55,126 bases of DNA from Bacteroidetes bacterium HGW-Bacteroidetes-6. GTDB taxonomy: Bacteria; Bacteroidota; Bacteroidia; Bacteroidales; DTU049. The DNA lies in assembly GCA_002842495.1 (NCBI GenBank), contig PHDB01000020.1:1-55126 (forward strand), in the 5' to 3' direction. Position 1 is the stretch's first letter. The number at the start of each line of letters is the position of its first letter. The position numbers were made by a program, and so were the translations under genes. Below the pieces are notes generated by a model that worked only from the letters and a program-made list of their open reading frames with translations, made no database searches and was not told the DNA's origin. Positions 7,822-16,300 of the stretch are shown here, piece by piece.

Positions 7822-10185
7822 TTAAAATTTAAAATTCCAGGTGATAGAAGGAAGGAATGGGAAGAGAGATACCTGTTTTGCTTTAATGGTAACATCGCCG
7901 GCAAGCAAATCGCCGTTAACATCGAAGTAAATGAAATAAGGATTGCGTCTGTTGTAGAAATTGTAAACAGAGAAATTCCAGCTTTCTTCAATTTTTCGTT
8001 TTTTCTTCTTGCTTTTAGGATACCATGTGAGACTGAAATCGCCACGATGATAAGCCGGCATTCGGAAACCATTGCGTGGGCCATACTCATTTACAATGTT
8101 TCCTCCGATGATATAACGCGAAACAGGCATTGTGGCTGTGTTACCAGTTGAGTACACCCACACAAACGACATCGTGAGTTGTTCGGTAATCTGATGCGTG
8201 AGAACAATTGAAATGTCGTGGCGTCTATCGTATTTGGCAGGAAATTCATCTCCATTGTTGATGTCGTCGAATATGCGTGTGGTTTTTGCCCAAGTGTAGC
8301 CAATCCAACCTGTTGTGCGACCAATTTTTTTGTTAAGGAATACTTCAAAGCCATACGATTGACCTGTTCCAAACACAAAGTTGTTGTCGGTGTTGTTGTT
8401 TATGTTGTCTTCAATCAGCGCGCCTTCGGCATATTCAATCTGATTTTTCATTTGCTTGTAATACACTTCGAAGCTTGTTTCAATAATATTGTCTTTGAAG
8501 TTGCGGTAGTATCCCAGCGAATACTGTGTGCCGTATTGAGGTTTGACAATTTCGGTACTTGGGAACCAAATATCGGTTGGCAGGCTCACCGTTGTTGGAG
8601 ATGCAAGATGGATGTATTGGTAGTTTTGAGTGTACGATGCTTTTACAGAGCTTTTGGTATTGATGTTGTAGCGGGCACTGATGCGCGGTTCTATATGCCA
8701 GTAGTCTTTTACCATTTCGCCGGCTCCATAATGAATGGTGTCGATAACCAAATTAGTAACGGAATCTTTAACATAGCGGTCAAAGGGGCCAACATGTGCA
8801 AAAAAACTACCACGAAGACCTGCATTTATCTTTATTTTCTTGCTTAAGTCAAATTCGTCGTTGATATAAATAGCTGCTTCATGAGAGTGAAGTTTTACAT
8901 CGTCGCCCAGCTGAAGTTCAACGCCATCGGCTTGTGCACTGGCATTATTGGGTGTGAAAATGTGGTAAACATAATTGGCTCCGAATTTTAACACATGACT
9001 TGATGCAGGTAAATAGGTGAAGTCGAGTTTTGCGTTGTAATCGGTAATCCCCGACATCAATTTCATTTCGTATAAATCTTGCGTTGCACCCATTTCGAAC
9101 TGATAATCACTGAAGATAAGGCTGGTGTTGGCAAACAGTTTTTGGTTGAAAAGGTGATTCCAACGAGCTGTTACAGTTGCATTTCCCCAGCTGATGCTAT
9201 TTTTGAATTGATCTTCGGTGCTTTCAAGGTCGAAAATGTCGCGTCCGAAATAGCCACTCAAATACAATCGGTCTTTGTCGGACAAACGGTAATTTACTTT
9301 GGTGTTGAGGTCGTAGAAATAATAACCCGAATTACGAAATGGACTTGTCTTTTTGATGAAAGGCTTCATCGCAATGTCGGCGTAGGTTCTTCGGGCACTG
9401 ATAATGAATGAAGATGTGTCTTTTTTGATAGGCCCCTGAACAGTGAATCGCGAAGAAATAAGTCCGATTCCGCCATTCACCTGATATTTTTTCATATTGC
9501 CGTCTTTCATGCTGATATCAAGTACCGATGCAAGTCTTCCTCCGTAATTGGCAGGCATGCCCGCTTTTGTCAGTTCCACATTCTGCAAAGCGTCCGCATT
9601 GAAAACACTGAAAAAGCCAAAAAGATGACTTGCATTGTACACTACGGCTTCGTCCAGCATCACCAGGTTTTGGTCAGGCCCTCCTCCGCGTACATAAAAA
9701 GCACTATTGCCCTCGCCACCCGATTGTACACCGGGCGTAAGCTGTATGGTTTTCAGAATATCCACTTCTCCAAAAAGCACAGGAATAGTTTTTATTTTTT
9801 CCACTGGCATCTGAAAGGTACCCATATCCGTATTTTGCAGATTTTCGTCGGGTCGATCACCAGTAATAACCACTTCTTTTGTTGTAATAGCTTTGGGCTC
9901 CAATTCAATGTTAACGGTCATGTTTTGATTGAGATTGATCGTTTTTGTGAATTGTGTATACCCCATAAAGTCCGATACAAGCGTGTATGTTCCCTGGTCG
10001 AATGTGATTGAATAAAAACCATAATGATTGGTGGTGGTTCCTTTGAGTGGTTCTTTTAAATATACACTGGCACCAATGAGCGATTCTCCGCTCGATGCAT
10101 CTTTGATATAGCCACTAACAGTGTATTTTTGTGCCATCGAACTAAGCGATAACAGGCTGATAAACAGAAATATGAGTTTTTTCAT
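7822..10185 (-). CDS. TonB-dependent receptor with N-terminal carboxypeptidase-like domain
   Basis: Complete outer-membrane receptor of 787 residues. Order of parts: signal peptide (1-18, ending S-M-A-Q), carboxypeptidase-regulatory-like domain (about 20-105, K-D-A-S-S-G-E-S-L-I-G-A-S-V), plug domain (about 115-230, with Y-V-R-G-G-G-P-D-Q-N and A-G-M-P-A-N-Y-G-G-R), and a beta-barrel to the C-terminus that ends in aromatic W-N-F-K-F. It is followed without gap by a DUF4249 lipoprotein, a pairing seen across Bacteroidota. The substrate cannot be read from the sequence; the SusD partner of glycan receptors is absent, which argues against a classic polysaccharide system. The gene is divergent from the aldehyde oxidoreductase gene at 10406. 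Confidence 0.93.
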   Translation of the reverse strand: MKKLIFLFISLLSLSSMAQKYTVSGYIKDASSGESLIGASVYLKEPLKGTTTNHYGFYSITFDQGTYTLVSDFMGYTQFTKTINLNQNMTVNIELEPKAITTKEVVITGDRPDENLQNTDMGTFQMPVEKIKTIPVLFGEVDILKTIQLTPGVQSGGEGNSAFYVRGGGPDQNLVMLDEAVVYNASHLFGFFSVFNADALQNVELTKAGMPANYGGRLASVLDISMKDGNMKKYQVNGGIGLISSRFTVQGPIKKDTSSFIISARRTYADIAMKPFIKKTSPFRNSGYYFYDLNTKVNYRLSDKDRLYLSGYFGRDIFDLESTEDQFKNSISWGNATVTARWNHLFNQKLFANTSLIFSDYQFEMGATQDLYEMKLMSGITDYNAKLDFTYLPASSHVLKFGANYVYHIFTPNNASAQADGVELQLGDDVKLHSHEAAIYINDEFDLSKKIKINAGLRGSFFAHVGPFDRYVKDSVTNLVIDTIHYGAGEMVKDYWHIEPRISARYNINTKSSVKASYTQNYQYIHLASPTTVSLPTDIWFPSTEIVKPQYGTQYSLGYYRNFKDNIIETSFEVYYKQMKNQIEYAEGALIEDNINNNTDNNFVFGTGQSYGFEVFLNKKIGRTTGWIGYTWAKTTRIFDDINNGDEFPAKYDRRHDISIVLTHQITEQLTMSFVWVYSTGNTATMPVSRYIIGGNIVNEYGPRNGFRMPAYHRGDFSLTWYPKSKKKKRKIEESWNFSVYNFYNRRNPYFIYFDVNGDLLAGDVTIKAKQVSLFPFLPSITWNFKF

Positions 10186-10300
10186 AAAAATATATAACGG
10201 TGGTCCTTAGCAATTTTATTGCCACTTACAAAAACTGACAAATAGACAGATTATTGTCGAAAAAGTTACAGGGAAAATTACTTGCCACTTTTTTTACAAG

Positions 10301-10332
10301 ACAACAATATGCAAAATATTGCATATTGTTGT
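10301..10332. promoter_or_regulatory. Perfect inverted repeat in the divergent intergenic region (operator candidate)
   Basis: Fourteen-base arms, ACAACAATATGCAA (10301-10314) and TTGCATATTGTTGT (10319-10332), flank a 4-base centre. It lies between the receptor gene (start 10185) and the aldehyde oxidoreductase promoter (-7 at 10369). It has no T-run and is in the right place for a dimeric regulator. No regulator is encoded beside it. Confidence 0.6.
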
Positions 10333-10368
10333 TTCAGAATTACTGCCCGATTGCAAGCTTTTTTTTTA

Positions 10369-10376
10369 TATTTTTG
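10369..10376 (+). promoter_or_regulatory. -7 element of the aldehyde oxidoreductase gene
   Basis: TATTTTTG matches TAnnTTTG and sits 30 bases before the ATG at 10406. A TTG at 10351 is somewhat close for a canonical -33 box. Its position rules out the longer reading frame from 10319 as the translated start. Confidence 0.6.
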
Positions 10377-10405
10377 TCGCTCCGAAATCAACAAAGAATA
10401 CAAAT

Positions 10406-12565
10406 ATGGCAGTAAACATCGAAGAATTGAAGAGAAGCCGGAAGGTGCTGGCTTCATTTGATTATAGTGTAACCCCTGTGGACAAAGGATACACTGATAA
10501 AGTACTTTACATCAATGTTGGCGATGGAAAAATCCTGAGTAAGGATGTTCCTGCTCAGATGAAAGAAAAATTTATCGGCGGCAAAGGATATGGTTTGAAA
10601 TTGTTGTGGGATGCAACAAAACCAACAACCAAATGGAATGACCCCGAAAACGAAATTATTATTTCCGGTGGTCCGATTTGTGGAATTACACAATACAGTG
10701 GAGCTGGTAAATCGTTGGTGGTGTCTTTGTCGCCCCAAACCGATATCCCTGTCGATAGCAATGTTGGTGGTTTCTTTGGTCCATTTTTGAAAATTGCAGG
10801 TTACGATGCTATCGAGTTGCAGGGAAAATCGGATAAAGACGTTGTTATTTACATTGATGCAGCAACCGGTCATGTCGAAATTTTTGAAGACCCGGGTTTC
10901 GAACACGATTCGCATATGCTTGCCGAAGAGCTTACCGACCTTTTTGCTAACGAAGACAAGGAAAAGAAAAATATTGGTATTGTTTCAGCGGGCGATGCAG
11001 CCGATCATTCTCTGATTGGAATGCTGAACTTTACTTTCTACGATAGCAAACGTAAAAAAATTCGTCTGAAACAAGCTGGACGTGGTGGAATCGGAACGGT
11101 TTTTCGCGATAAAGGAATACGTGCCATTGTGGCTAAAGTGCCTTCGATTGGCGGAAACATAAATAATGTTGTTGACCTTGAAGCAATCATGGAGCGTGGC
11201 CGCAAGTTCAATAAAGAAATGCGTGAACTCGATGACAGCCAATGCGAAATGCGCAAAAAAGGAACAGCTCACCTTACCCATATTATGCACGATTACGACT
11301 TACTTCCTGTGCATAACTTTAAATTTGGGATGCATTCCGAAGTTGGTAAAATCCATGGTGATGTTTGGATGAGCTATTTTACACAGGGAGTTCCCGATGG
11401 TTGCTGGATTGGTTGTAATATGAGCTGTGCCAAAGGTGTCGACGATTTTGAATTAAAATCGGGTCCCTACAAAGGACAGAAAGTTATTGTTGACGGTCCG
11501 GAGTATGAAACAACATCTTCGTTGGGCTCAATCATGGGTATTTTTGATCCCGAATGGACTATTGAAGCCAATTTCTATTGCGACACATATGGAATTTGCA
11601 CCATTTCGTGGGGTTCTATTATGGGTTTCATTATGGAGTGCTACGAAAATGGAATTTTGAATAAAGAGCGAACCGGTGGTCTCGATCTGAATTTTGGCAA
11701 GAAGGATGAAGCTATGGAATTACTGCATCAGCTTGCTCGCGGCGAAGCCTTTGGAAAAACGGCAGGTCTTGGTGTGAAAAAAATGAAAGAGCTTTTTATT
11801 GCGAATGGCTGGGGTGATGCTCAGTTTATTAATGATATCGGAATGGAAAACAAAGGCTTGGAATACAGTCAGTATATTTCGAAAGAGTCGCTTGCTCAAC
11901 AGGGTGGATATGCAATGACCAACAAGGGGCCTCAGCACGACGAAGCCTGGCTTATTTTTATGGACATGGTAAATAACCAGATTCCAACATTCGAGAAGAA
12001 AGCCGAAGCACTGTATTATTTCCCTATGTTTCGAACATGGTTTGGTTTGCAGGGTCTTTGTAAACTCCCTTGGAATGACGTGGAACCAGCCGATAATCAC
12101 CTTACAGAAGAGCCGGGAAAAGTTCCGGAGCATGTTGACAACTATGTGACTATTTACAAAGCTGTAACAGGAAATGATTTTTCAAAAGAAGAACTAATCC
12201 GTCAAAGCGAGCGTGTTTACAATTATCAGCGTGTTTTCAATATTCGTATGGGAAAAGGTTTGCGCATGCACGATGCTCAACCATACCGTGCAGCAGGCCC
12301 TGTTACAAAAGAAGAATACGAAAGCCGCGCCGAACGCTACGATAAGCAGTTGAAAGAACTGGTTGGTTTCGACCCTGAAGGAAAAACTACCGAGGAGAAA
12401 ATGGCAAAAACACGCGAGTATCGACTCGATCGCTACGAGCAACTACTCGATGCAGTTTATAACCGTCGTGGATGGAGCAAAAATGGAGTTCCGACTATTC
12501 AACACCTCAAGGAAATTGGCATGGATCTGCCCGAGGTAATGGATGTTGTTGCGCCGCTTCAGTAA
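10406..12565 (+). CDS. Aldehyde:ferredoxin oxidoreductase family (tungsten-pterin) protein
   Basis: AOR-family enzyme, which oxidises aldehydes to carboxylic acids with ferredoxin through a bis-pterin tungsten cofactor and a 4Fe-4S cluster. It has 719 residues from the ATG at 10406 (MAVNIEELKRS), longer than the roughly 605 of archaeal AOR. Near the N-terminus are F-I-G-G-K-G-Y-G and S-G-P-I-C-G-type motifs of the pterin-binding domain, then G-R-G-G-I-G-T-V-F-R-D-K-G. Cluster ligands are likely Cys333, Cys337, Cys341 (C-x3-C-x3-C rather than the usual C-x2-C-x3-C) and Cys552 in G-L-C-K-L-P-W. It is monocistronic with its own promoter and terminator. It is cytoplasmic and suggests anaerobic metabolism. 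The substrate is unknown; the unusual cysteine spacing may define a subfamily. Confidence 0.88.
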   Translation: MAVNIEELKRSRKVLASFDYSVTPVDKGYTDKVLYINVGDGKILSKDVPAQMKEKFIGGKGYGLKLLWDATKPTTKWNDPENEIIISGGPICGITQYSGAGKSLVVSLSPQTDIPVDSNVGGFFGPFLKIAGYDAIELQGKSDKDVVIYIDAATGHVEIFEDPGFEHDSHMLAEELTDLFANEDKEKKNIGIVSAGDAADHSLIGMLNFTFYDSKRKKIRLKQAGRGGIGTVFRDKGIRAIVAKVPSIGGNINNVVDLEAIMERGRKFNKEMRELDDSQCEMRKKGTAHLTHIMHDYDLLPVHNFKFGMHSEVGKIHGDVWMSYFTQGVPDGCWIGCNMSCAKGVDDFELKSGPYKGQKVIVDGPEYETTSSLGSIMGIFDPEWTIEANFYCDTYGICTISWGSIMGFIMECYENGILNKERTGGLDLNFGKKDEAMELLHQLARGEAFGKTAGLGVKKMKELFIANGWGDAQFINDIGMENKGLEYSQYISKESLAQQGGYAMTNKGPQHDEAWLIFMDMVNNQIPTFEKKAEALYYFPMFRTWFGLQGLCKLPWNDVEPADNHLTEEPGKVPEHVDNYVTIYKAVTGNDFSKEELIRQSERVYNYQRVFNIRMGKGLRMHDAQPYRAAGPVTKEEYESRAERYDKQLKELVGFDPEGKTTEEKMAKTREYRLDRYEQLLDAVYNRRGWSKNGVPTIQHLKEIGMDLPEVMDVVAPLQ

Positions 12566-12578
12566 ACTTAAAAATAAT

Positions 12579-12607
12579 AAAAAAGCCCTGGATTTCAGGG
12601 CTTTTTT
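12579..12607. terminator. Intrinsic (bidirectional) terminator after the aldehyde oxidoreductase gene
   Basis: AAAAAAGCCCTG (12579-12590) pairs with CAGGGCTTTTTT (12596-12607). The flanking A and T runs make it usable from both directions, including by the small minus-strand gene ending at 12625. Confidence 0.9.
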
Positions 12608-12624
12608 ATTGCTGTGGCTTTGTG

Positions 12625-12711
12625 TTAACTGAAGAGCATCGCTCCGATGATTGCAGTTGCCATTACCAGTATGTACATGGCCCAAAGCGCGGTTTCTTTA
12701 ATTGAGTTCAT
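12625..12711 (-). CDS. Very small single-helix membrane protein (28 residues)
   Basis: The reading frame starts at ATG 12711-12709 and stops at TAA 12627-12625. The product begins MNSIKETALWAMYILVMATA and continues to ...GAMLFS: a short polar start then one hydrophobic helix. It ends just before the bidirectional terminator at 12579-12607, and a purine-rich TAAGG lies just upstream. I do not recognise a family; it resembles the short accessory membrane peptides of respiratory or stress complexes. It could also be a chance frame, although its composition is convincingly that of a transmembrane segment. Confidence 0.45.
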   Translation of the reverse strand: MNSIKETALWAMYILVMATAIIGAMLFS

Positions 12712-13011
12712 GGCCTTAGTATTTTTGATGTGAAACATTGAGTGCGATTTCTGATATAAAGATAAACCTCAAAGAGCTCCAATATTCAGGTGCTTAAGCT
12801 AAAGGATGATTTCGTTAAGTTAACGACAATGACTTATGAAAGCGCCTGTATATTTGTATTAAACATTTGTCAATATTTAATCATTGTTTTTTCGACCTTA
12901 TTATATTTTAAGGTATCAACACGAAATATATTTTTTTAAACAATTTAACAAGTGTGTAATACAAAGATAAACAGATGGTTGCGTGCATGTGTTGAAAAGT
13001 AATATATTTTT

Positions 13012-13034
13012 ACTACTATGTATCGCATAGAAGT
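13012..13034. promoter_or_regulatory. Candidate PadR operator
   Basis: ACTACTATG (13012-13020) and CATAGAAGT (13026-13034) form an inverted repeat with 8 of 9 matching positions around a 5-base centre. It ends 14 bases before the -7 element of the padR promoter, where a repressor would block polymerase. PadR-family repressors commonly regulate their own operon. The rest of 12712-13011 shows no other feature I can support. Confidence 0.55.
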
Positions 13035-13047
13035 GAAAAATATTTAG

Positions 13048-13055
13048 TACTTTTG
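13048..13055 (+). promoter_or_regulatory. -7 element of the padR-pspC operon
   Basis: TACTTTTG matches TAnnTTTG and ends four bases before the padR ATG (13060), so the transcript is probably leaderless or nearly so. Confidence 0.65.
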
Positions 13056-13059
13056 TATT

Positions 13060-13386
13060 ATGAATGAAGAAAAAATCATATCACAATTTCGCAAAGGCGT
13101 TCTCGAAATGTGTGTTTTGAAACTTTCAGATGGATCGGCTAAGTATACAGGCGACTTATTGAAAGAATTAAAAGCAGCTCAACTATTGGTTGTAGAGGGA
13201 ACTATTTATCCTTTGCTGAATCGTCTGAAAGACGATGGGTACCTTGAGTATTATTGGGAAGAAAGCACCGGTGGACCACCAAGGAAGTATTATCGGACAA
13301 CCGATAAGGGGAGGGAATATCTTACATTGCTTCGTAGCGGATGGAACAATATGGTGAGTTCGGTAAATCAAATATTAAATAACTAA
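13060..13386 (+). CDS. PadR-family transcriptional regulator
   Basis: A 108-residue winged-helix regulator of the short PadR class. Typical parts: an N-terminal K-G-V-L-E-M-C-V-L-K-L-S segment, the recognition region V-V-E-G-T-I-Y-P-L-L-N-R-L-K-D-D-G-Y-L, and the wing with S-T-G-G-P-P-R-K-Y-Y-R-T-T-D-K-G-R-E-Y. It is two bases upstream of the PspC-domain gene and shares its transcript, the usual pairing in Bacteroidota. It probably binds the inverted repeat at 13012-13034 and represses the pair until an unknown membrane or chemical signal appears. Family assignment is secure; the ligand is not visible. Confidence 0.93.
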   Translation: MNEEKIISQFRKGVLEMCVLKLSDGSAKYTGDLLKELKAAQLLVVEGTIYPLLNRLKDDGYLEYYWEESTGGPPRKYYRTTDKGREYLTLLRSGWNNMVSSVNQILNN

Positions 13387-13388
13387 AA

Positions 13389-14939
13389 ATGAAAAAGAAT
13401 TTTTCAGTGAATATTGGCTATCGCCTATTCAACATAGATGAGGATGCTTATGAACGATTGCAGCAATATCTCGAACGTGTCCGGCAACGTTTAAGTGCCG
13501 ATGAAACCGACGAAGTTGTTCGCGATATTGAGATAAGAGTAGCGGAATTGCTTTCGGAACGAGTGAGTGCCTCGAAAGAAGTGGTAGTGATCGCGGATAT
13601 CGACTTTGTTATAAGCGAGCTTGGAGAACCTGAGCAAATTGAAGACTTTTCGGATTCCGATACCGATAAACAAGAAGAGACCCGTCACGAGCGAAGGCTC
13701 TATCGGGATGCAGACAATAGAATTCTGGGTGGTGTATGCTCTGGTTTGTCCGAGTTTTTCGATATCGATTCGCTTTGGGTCCGGATTGCATTTGTAGTCC
13801 TTTTTATGATAGGGGGTTCCGGATTACTTATATATCTGATATTGTGGCTTGTAGTCCCGCCAGCTATCACCAATGCCGATAAACTGCGAATGCGTGGTAA
13901 AAAAGTGAATGTGAACAATCTGAGCGACAGAATTAAAAACGAGTTCGATCATGTCCGGAATTCGTTTCGAAAAGGTAAGCCGGGAAAAAGAAAAGCAAGT
14001 ACCAATCCCGTTGTATCTTCAGCGTCAACAGCTAAAAGCATTGTGGAATCCGATATTTTCAGATGGATTATTTATATAGGATCGGTTGTTATTGGCATAT
14101 TCATGATTGTTTTCGCTATCACATTTCTCATTGGTTTTTCGCTGGCATTGTTTTCCGATTTTACTTTCTGGGGACAAATACATGTCTCAGGCGCAACATT
14201 GTCGCCAATGGATTTACTTTTTGTAATAGCAACATCTACAATTTTAGGATGGATTGGGCTGATATCGCTTGTTGGTGTGATAGCTATTCCCCTTATTAGT
14301 ATGATTGTATTAGGATTGCGTCTTATTTTCCGATTCAGGTTTCCTTCTCGTTGGTACAACAGAATTGTTGCTACAATTTGGGGAGTTTCGCTTGGAGCGT
14401 TAACTACTGTGATAATTTATCATGCGATTTACTATTCTAAAGCGACTTACGAAACCACAACGGTATCGGTCCCAATATCAGAAGCTGTTGTGCAGTTTTC
14501 TATGTCGCAAAACGATCCATGTTTTCCTGTTTCGGAAAATAAAAATAAACATCTCATGTTTTTTGGGCAAGAGAACGGAGAAACGACACTTTGTTTACGT
14601 CCGGAAATTGAGTTTAAACCTGAGCGGGTTGATAGTGTTATCCGCGTGGTAATGCATATACAAAACTCAGGCAAACCATCCGAAATGCCAATAAAAACAT
14701 GTCAACCTACAGTAGTGGATTCGGGACATGTAATAATTCCTGGATATACACTCTTTCAGAAAGGATGCATTCAGCATGTTGATATCGAGATATTCGTTCC
14801 CGTTGGAAAAACTATTTTTATTTCGGATGAAATGAGGATTCTCTTGGTTGACTATAATGAAATAGATGAGCGTTACGAACGACATAACCATTTTGTTATG
14901 ACCGAAGAAGGGCTGATTCCCAGTATTGAGTTGCCATAG
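13389..14939 (+). CDS. PspC-domain membrane protein
   Basis: A 516-residue inner-membrane protein. Residues about 1-95 form a charged N-terminal domain. A PspC domain follows (about 100-160, with R-I-L-G-G-V-C-S-G-L and two hydrophobic stretches ending L-W-L-V-V-P-P). Three or four more transmembrane segments lie between about 220 and 360. The rest, beginning near 370, is a beta-rich extracytoplasmic domain. In this phylum PadR and multi-domain PspC proteins form envelope-stress units. The gene is coupled to padR (two-base gap) and followed by a terminator at 14962-14998. It likely senses or protects against membrane damage; this is by analogy to PspC. Confidence 0.88.
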   Translation: MKKNFSVNIGYRLFNIDEDAYERLQQYLERVRQRLSADETDEVVRDIEIRVAELLSERVSASKEVVVIADIDFVISELGEPEQIEDFSDSDTDKQEETRHERRLYRDADNRILGGVCSGLSEFFDIDSLWVRIAFVVLFMIGGSGLLIYLILWLVVPPAITNADKLRMRGKKVNVNNLSDRIKNEFDHVRNSFRKGKPGKRKASTNPVVSSASTAKSIVESDIFRWIIYIGSVVIGIFMIVFAITFLIGFSLALFSDFTFWGQIHVSGATLSPMDLLFVIATSTILGWIGLISLVGVIAIPLISMIVLGLRLIFRFRFPSRWYNRIVATIWGVSLGALTTVIIYHAIYYSKATYETTTVSVPISEAVVQFSMSQNDPCFPVSENKNKHLMFFGQENGETTLCLRPEIEFKPERVDSVIRVVMHIQNSGKPSEMPIKTCQPTVVDSGHVIIPGYTLFQKGCIQHVDIEIFVPVGKTIFISDEMRILLVDYNEIDERYERHNHFVMTEEGLIPSIELP

Positions 14940-14961
14940 TTTAAGACCGTTTTGATTGTTT

Positions 14962-14998
14962 AAGTCCGGTTGTGCTTTTGTACGGCCGGGCTTTTTTA
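14962..14998 (+). terminator. Intrinsic terminator after the PspC gene
   Basis: AAGTCCGG (14962-14969) pairs with CCGGGCTT (14986-14993, one T-G wobble) and is followed by a T run. Confidence 0.7.
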
Positions 14999-15021
14999 TT
15001 TATTGTCAGTTGATTTTTACT

Positions 15022-15029
15022 TATATTTG
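15022..15029 (+). promoter_or_regulatory. -7 element of the MBL-fold hydrolase gene
   Basis: TATATTTG matches TAnnTTTG, nine bases before the ATG at 15038, giving a very short leader. Confidence 0.55.
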
Positions 15030-15037
15030 CTCAAGTC

Positions 15038-15805
15038 ATGAAAAACAGAATAACTTTTCTCGGAACCGGTACTTCAACGGGTGTGCCTGTGCTGACATGC
15101 AGTTGCGAAGTATGTTGCTCGACCGATATTCGCGACAAACGGCTTCGAACATCAGCTTATGTTGAATGCGGAAATGTAAAAATACTCATCGATTGTGGTC
15201 CCGATTTCAGACAACAACTTCTAAGCAATAGAATTTCCGATTTTGATGCAATATTGCTTACACATGGTCATCGCGATCATATTGCCGGCCTCGACGAAGT
15301 GCGTGCATTCAATTATATCCGCAATAAAAAAGTCGAAATTTTTGCTTCGGAAACAACAGCTAAGTCTATTAGTACCGAATTTCCGTATATTTTTGAGCCT
15401 GGCGATTACAAAGGCGCTCCGAAAATTAATATTTCAGAAATTAGCGATTTAGCATTTTTTGTAGAGAATTTGAAAATTCAGCCACTACCTGTTTTGCATG
15501 GAGAAGCTGTTATCCAGGGATTCAAAATCGGAGGATTGGTGTATATCACTGACGCTAGTCACATCGACGATTGTGTGATTAGTCAAATAGGCCAACCCGA
15601 AATACTGGTATTGAATGCACTTCGTAAAAAGAAACATCCAACTCATTTTTCGCTCGATGAGGCGGTTGGTATTTCCCGAAAAGTGAATGCCCGTAGGACT
15701 TTTTTTACACATATCAGCCATTTTTTAGGGAAGTATGATGAAATATCAGCCCAACTTCCCGATTCAGTTTTTCTTGCATACGATGGACTTACGGTTGAGT
15801 ACTGA
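15038..15805 (+). CDS. MBL-fold metal-dependent hydrolase (PhnP-like)
   Basis: A 255-residue metallo-beta-lactamase-fold hydrolase. It opens with F-L-G-T-G-T-S-T-G-V-P and a cysteine group (C21, C23, C26, C27) as in PhnP-type phosphodiesterases, which bind a structural metal there. The metal motif T-H-G-H-R-D-H is at 75-81, and I-T-D-A-S-H plus a C-terminal T-H-I-S-H-F provide further ligands. PhnP enzymes cleave cyclic ribose phosphates; related Bacteroidota proteins are annotated only as MBL-fold hydrolases. It is monocistronic with its own promoter, and no phosphonate genes are nearby, so the substrate is open. Confidence 0.88.
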   Translation: MKNRITFLGTGTSTGVPVLTCSCEVCCSTDIRDKRLRTSAYVECGNVKILIDCGPDFRQQLLSNRISDFDAILLTHGHRDHIAGLDEVRAFNYIRNKKVEIFASETTAKSISTEFPYIFEPGDYKGAPKINISEISDLAFFVENLKIQPLPVLHGEAVIQGFKIGGLVYITDASHIDDCVISQIGQPEILVLNALRKKKHPTHFSLDEAVGISRKVNARRTFFTHISHFLGKYDEISAQLPDSVFLAYDGLTVEY

Positions 15806-15848
15806 AAATATCCCCTTTTTGCAGGAGCTTTGTTTTTTCATTTTCTGC

Positions 15849-15856
15849 TATATTTG
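15849..15856 (+). promoter_or_regulatory. -7 element of the lipoprotein pair
   Basis: TATATTTG matches TAnnTTTG, 15 bases before the ATG at 15871; a TTTG at 15829-15832 could serve as the -33 box with a slightly short 16-base spacer. Confidence 0.6.
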
Positions 15857-15870
15857 CAAAAAAAAGAAAG

Positions 15871-16281
15871 ATGAAAAAACTGATTTTACCAATTCTTTTG
15901 TTGGCTTTCACCTTGTCGGGTTGTTATTACGACGATGGTCCTGTTATTAGCTTACGTACACCTGAGGCACGTTTGGTTAACAAATGGAAATACCAGAAGT
16001 TTACTCAAAATGGAATGGATATTACCTCAACTTATGCACATAGTTGGGCTGAATTTAAAAAGGATAAGAACGCTTCTTTTTACGATGATGCAACCGATTA
16101 TAGCTATTATGGCACCTGGGAGTTTTCGGATGACTTTAAAACACTCTATATTGACTATATTGACGATAGCAGCAATGTATGGAGTGTAGATTATACCATT
16201 CTCAAGCTTCGCAATAAAGAAATTTGGATGACTACCGACATGGGGTCGGTAACACAGCGAATAGAATTAGTTGAATATTAA
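15871..16281 (+). CDS. Small lipoprotein, lipocalin-like
   Basis: A 136-residue lipoprotein. The signal peptide MKKLILPILLLAFTLSGC ends in the lipobox Cys18. The mature part has the layout of small lipocalin-like Bacteroidota lipoproteins: L-V-N-K-W-K near the start, a W-E-F-S-D-D-F-K-T-L strand, and regularly alternating aromatic and polar strands to the end. It should sit in the outer membrane facing the periplasm or surface. The next lipoprotein gene follows 19 bases later, so they are probably co-transcribed. No specific function can be read. Confidence 0.75.
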   Translation: MKKLILPILLLAFTLSGCYYDDGPVISLRTPEARLVNKWKYQKFTQNGMDITSTYAHSWAEFKKDKNASFYDDATDYSYYGTWEFSDDFKTLYIDYIDDSSNVWSVDYTILKLRNKEIWMTTDMGSVTQRIELVEY

Positions 16282-16300
16282 ACCTAAAACCAGAAATAAA

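Noticed and set aside
10319-10405. Extended N-terminus for the aldehyde oxidoreductase
   Set aside because: The promoter -7 element at 10369-10376 lies inside it, and the family start fits the ATG at 10406.
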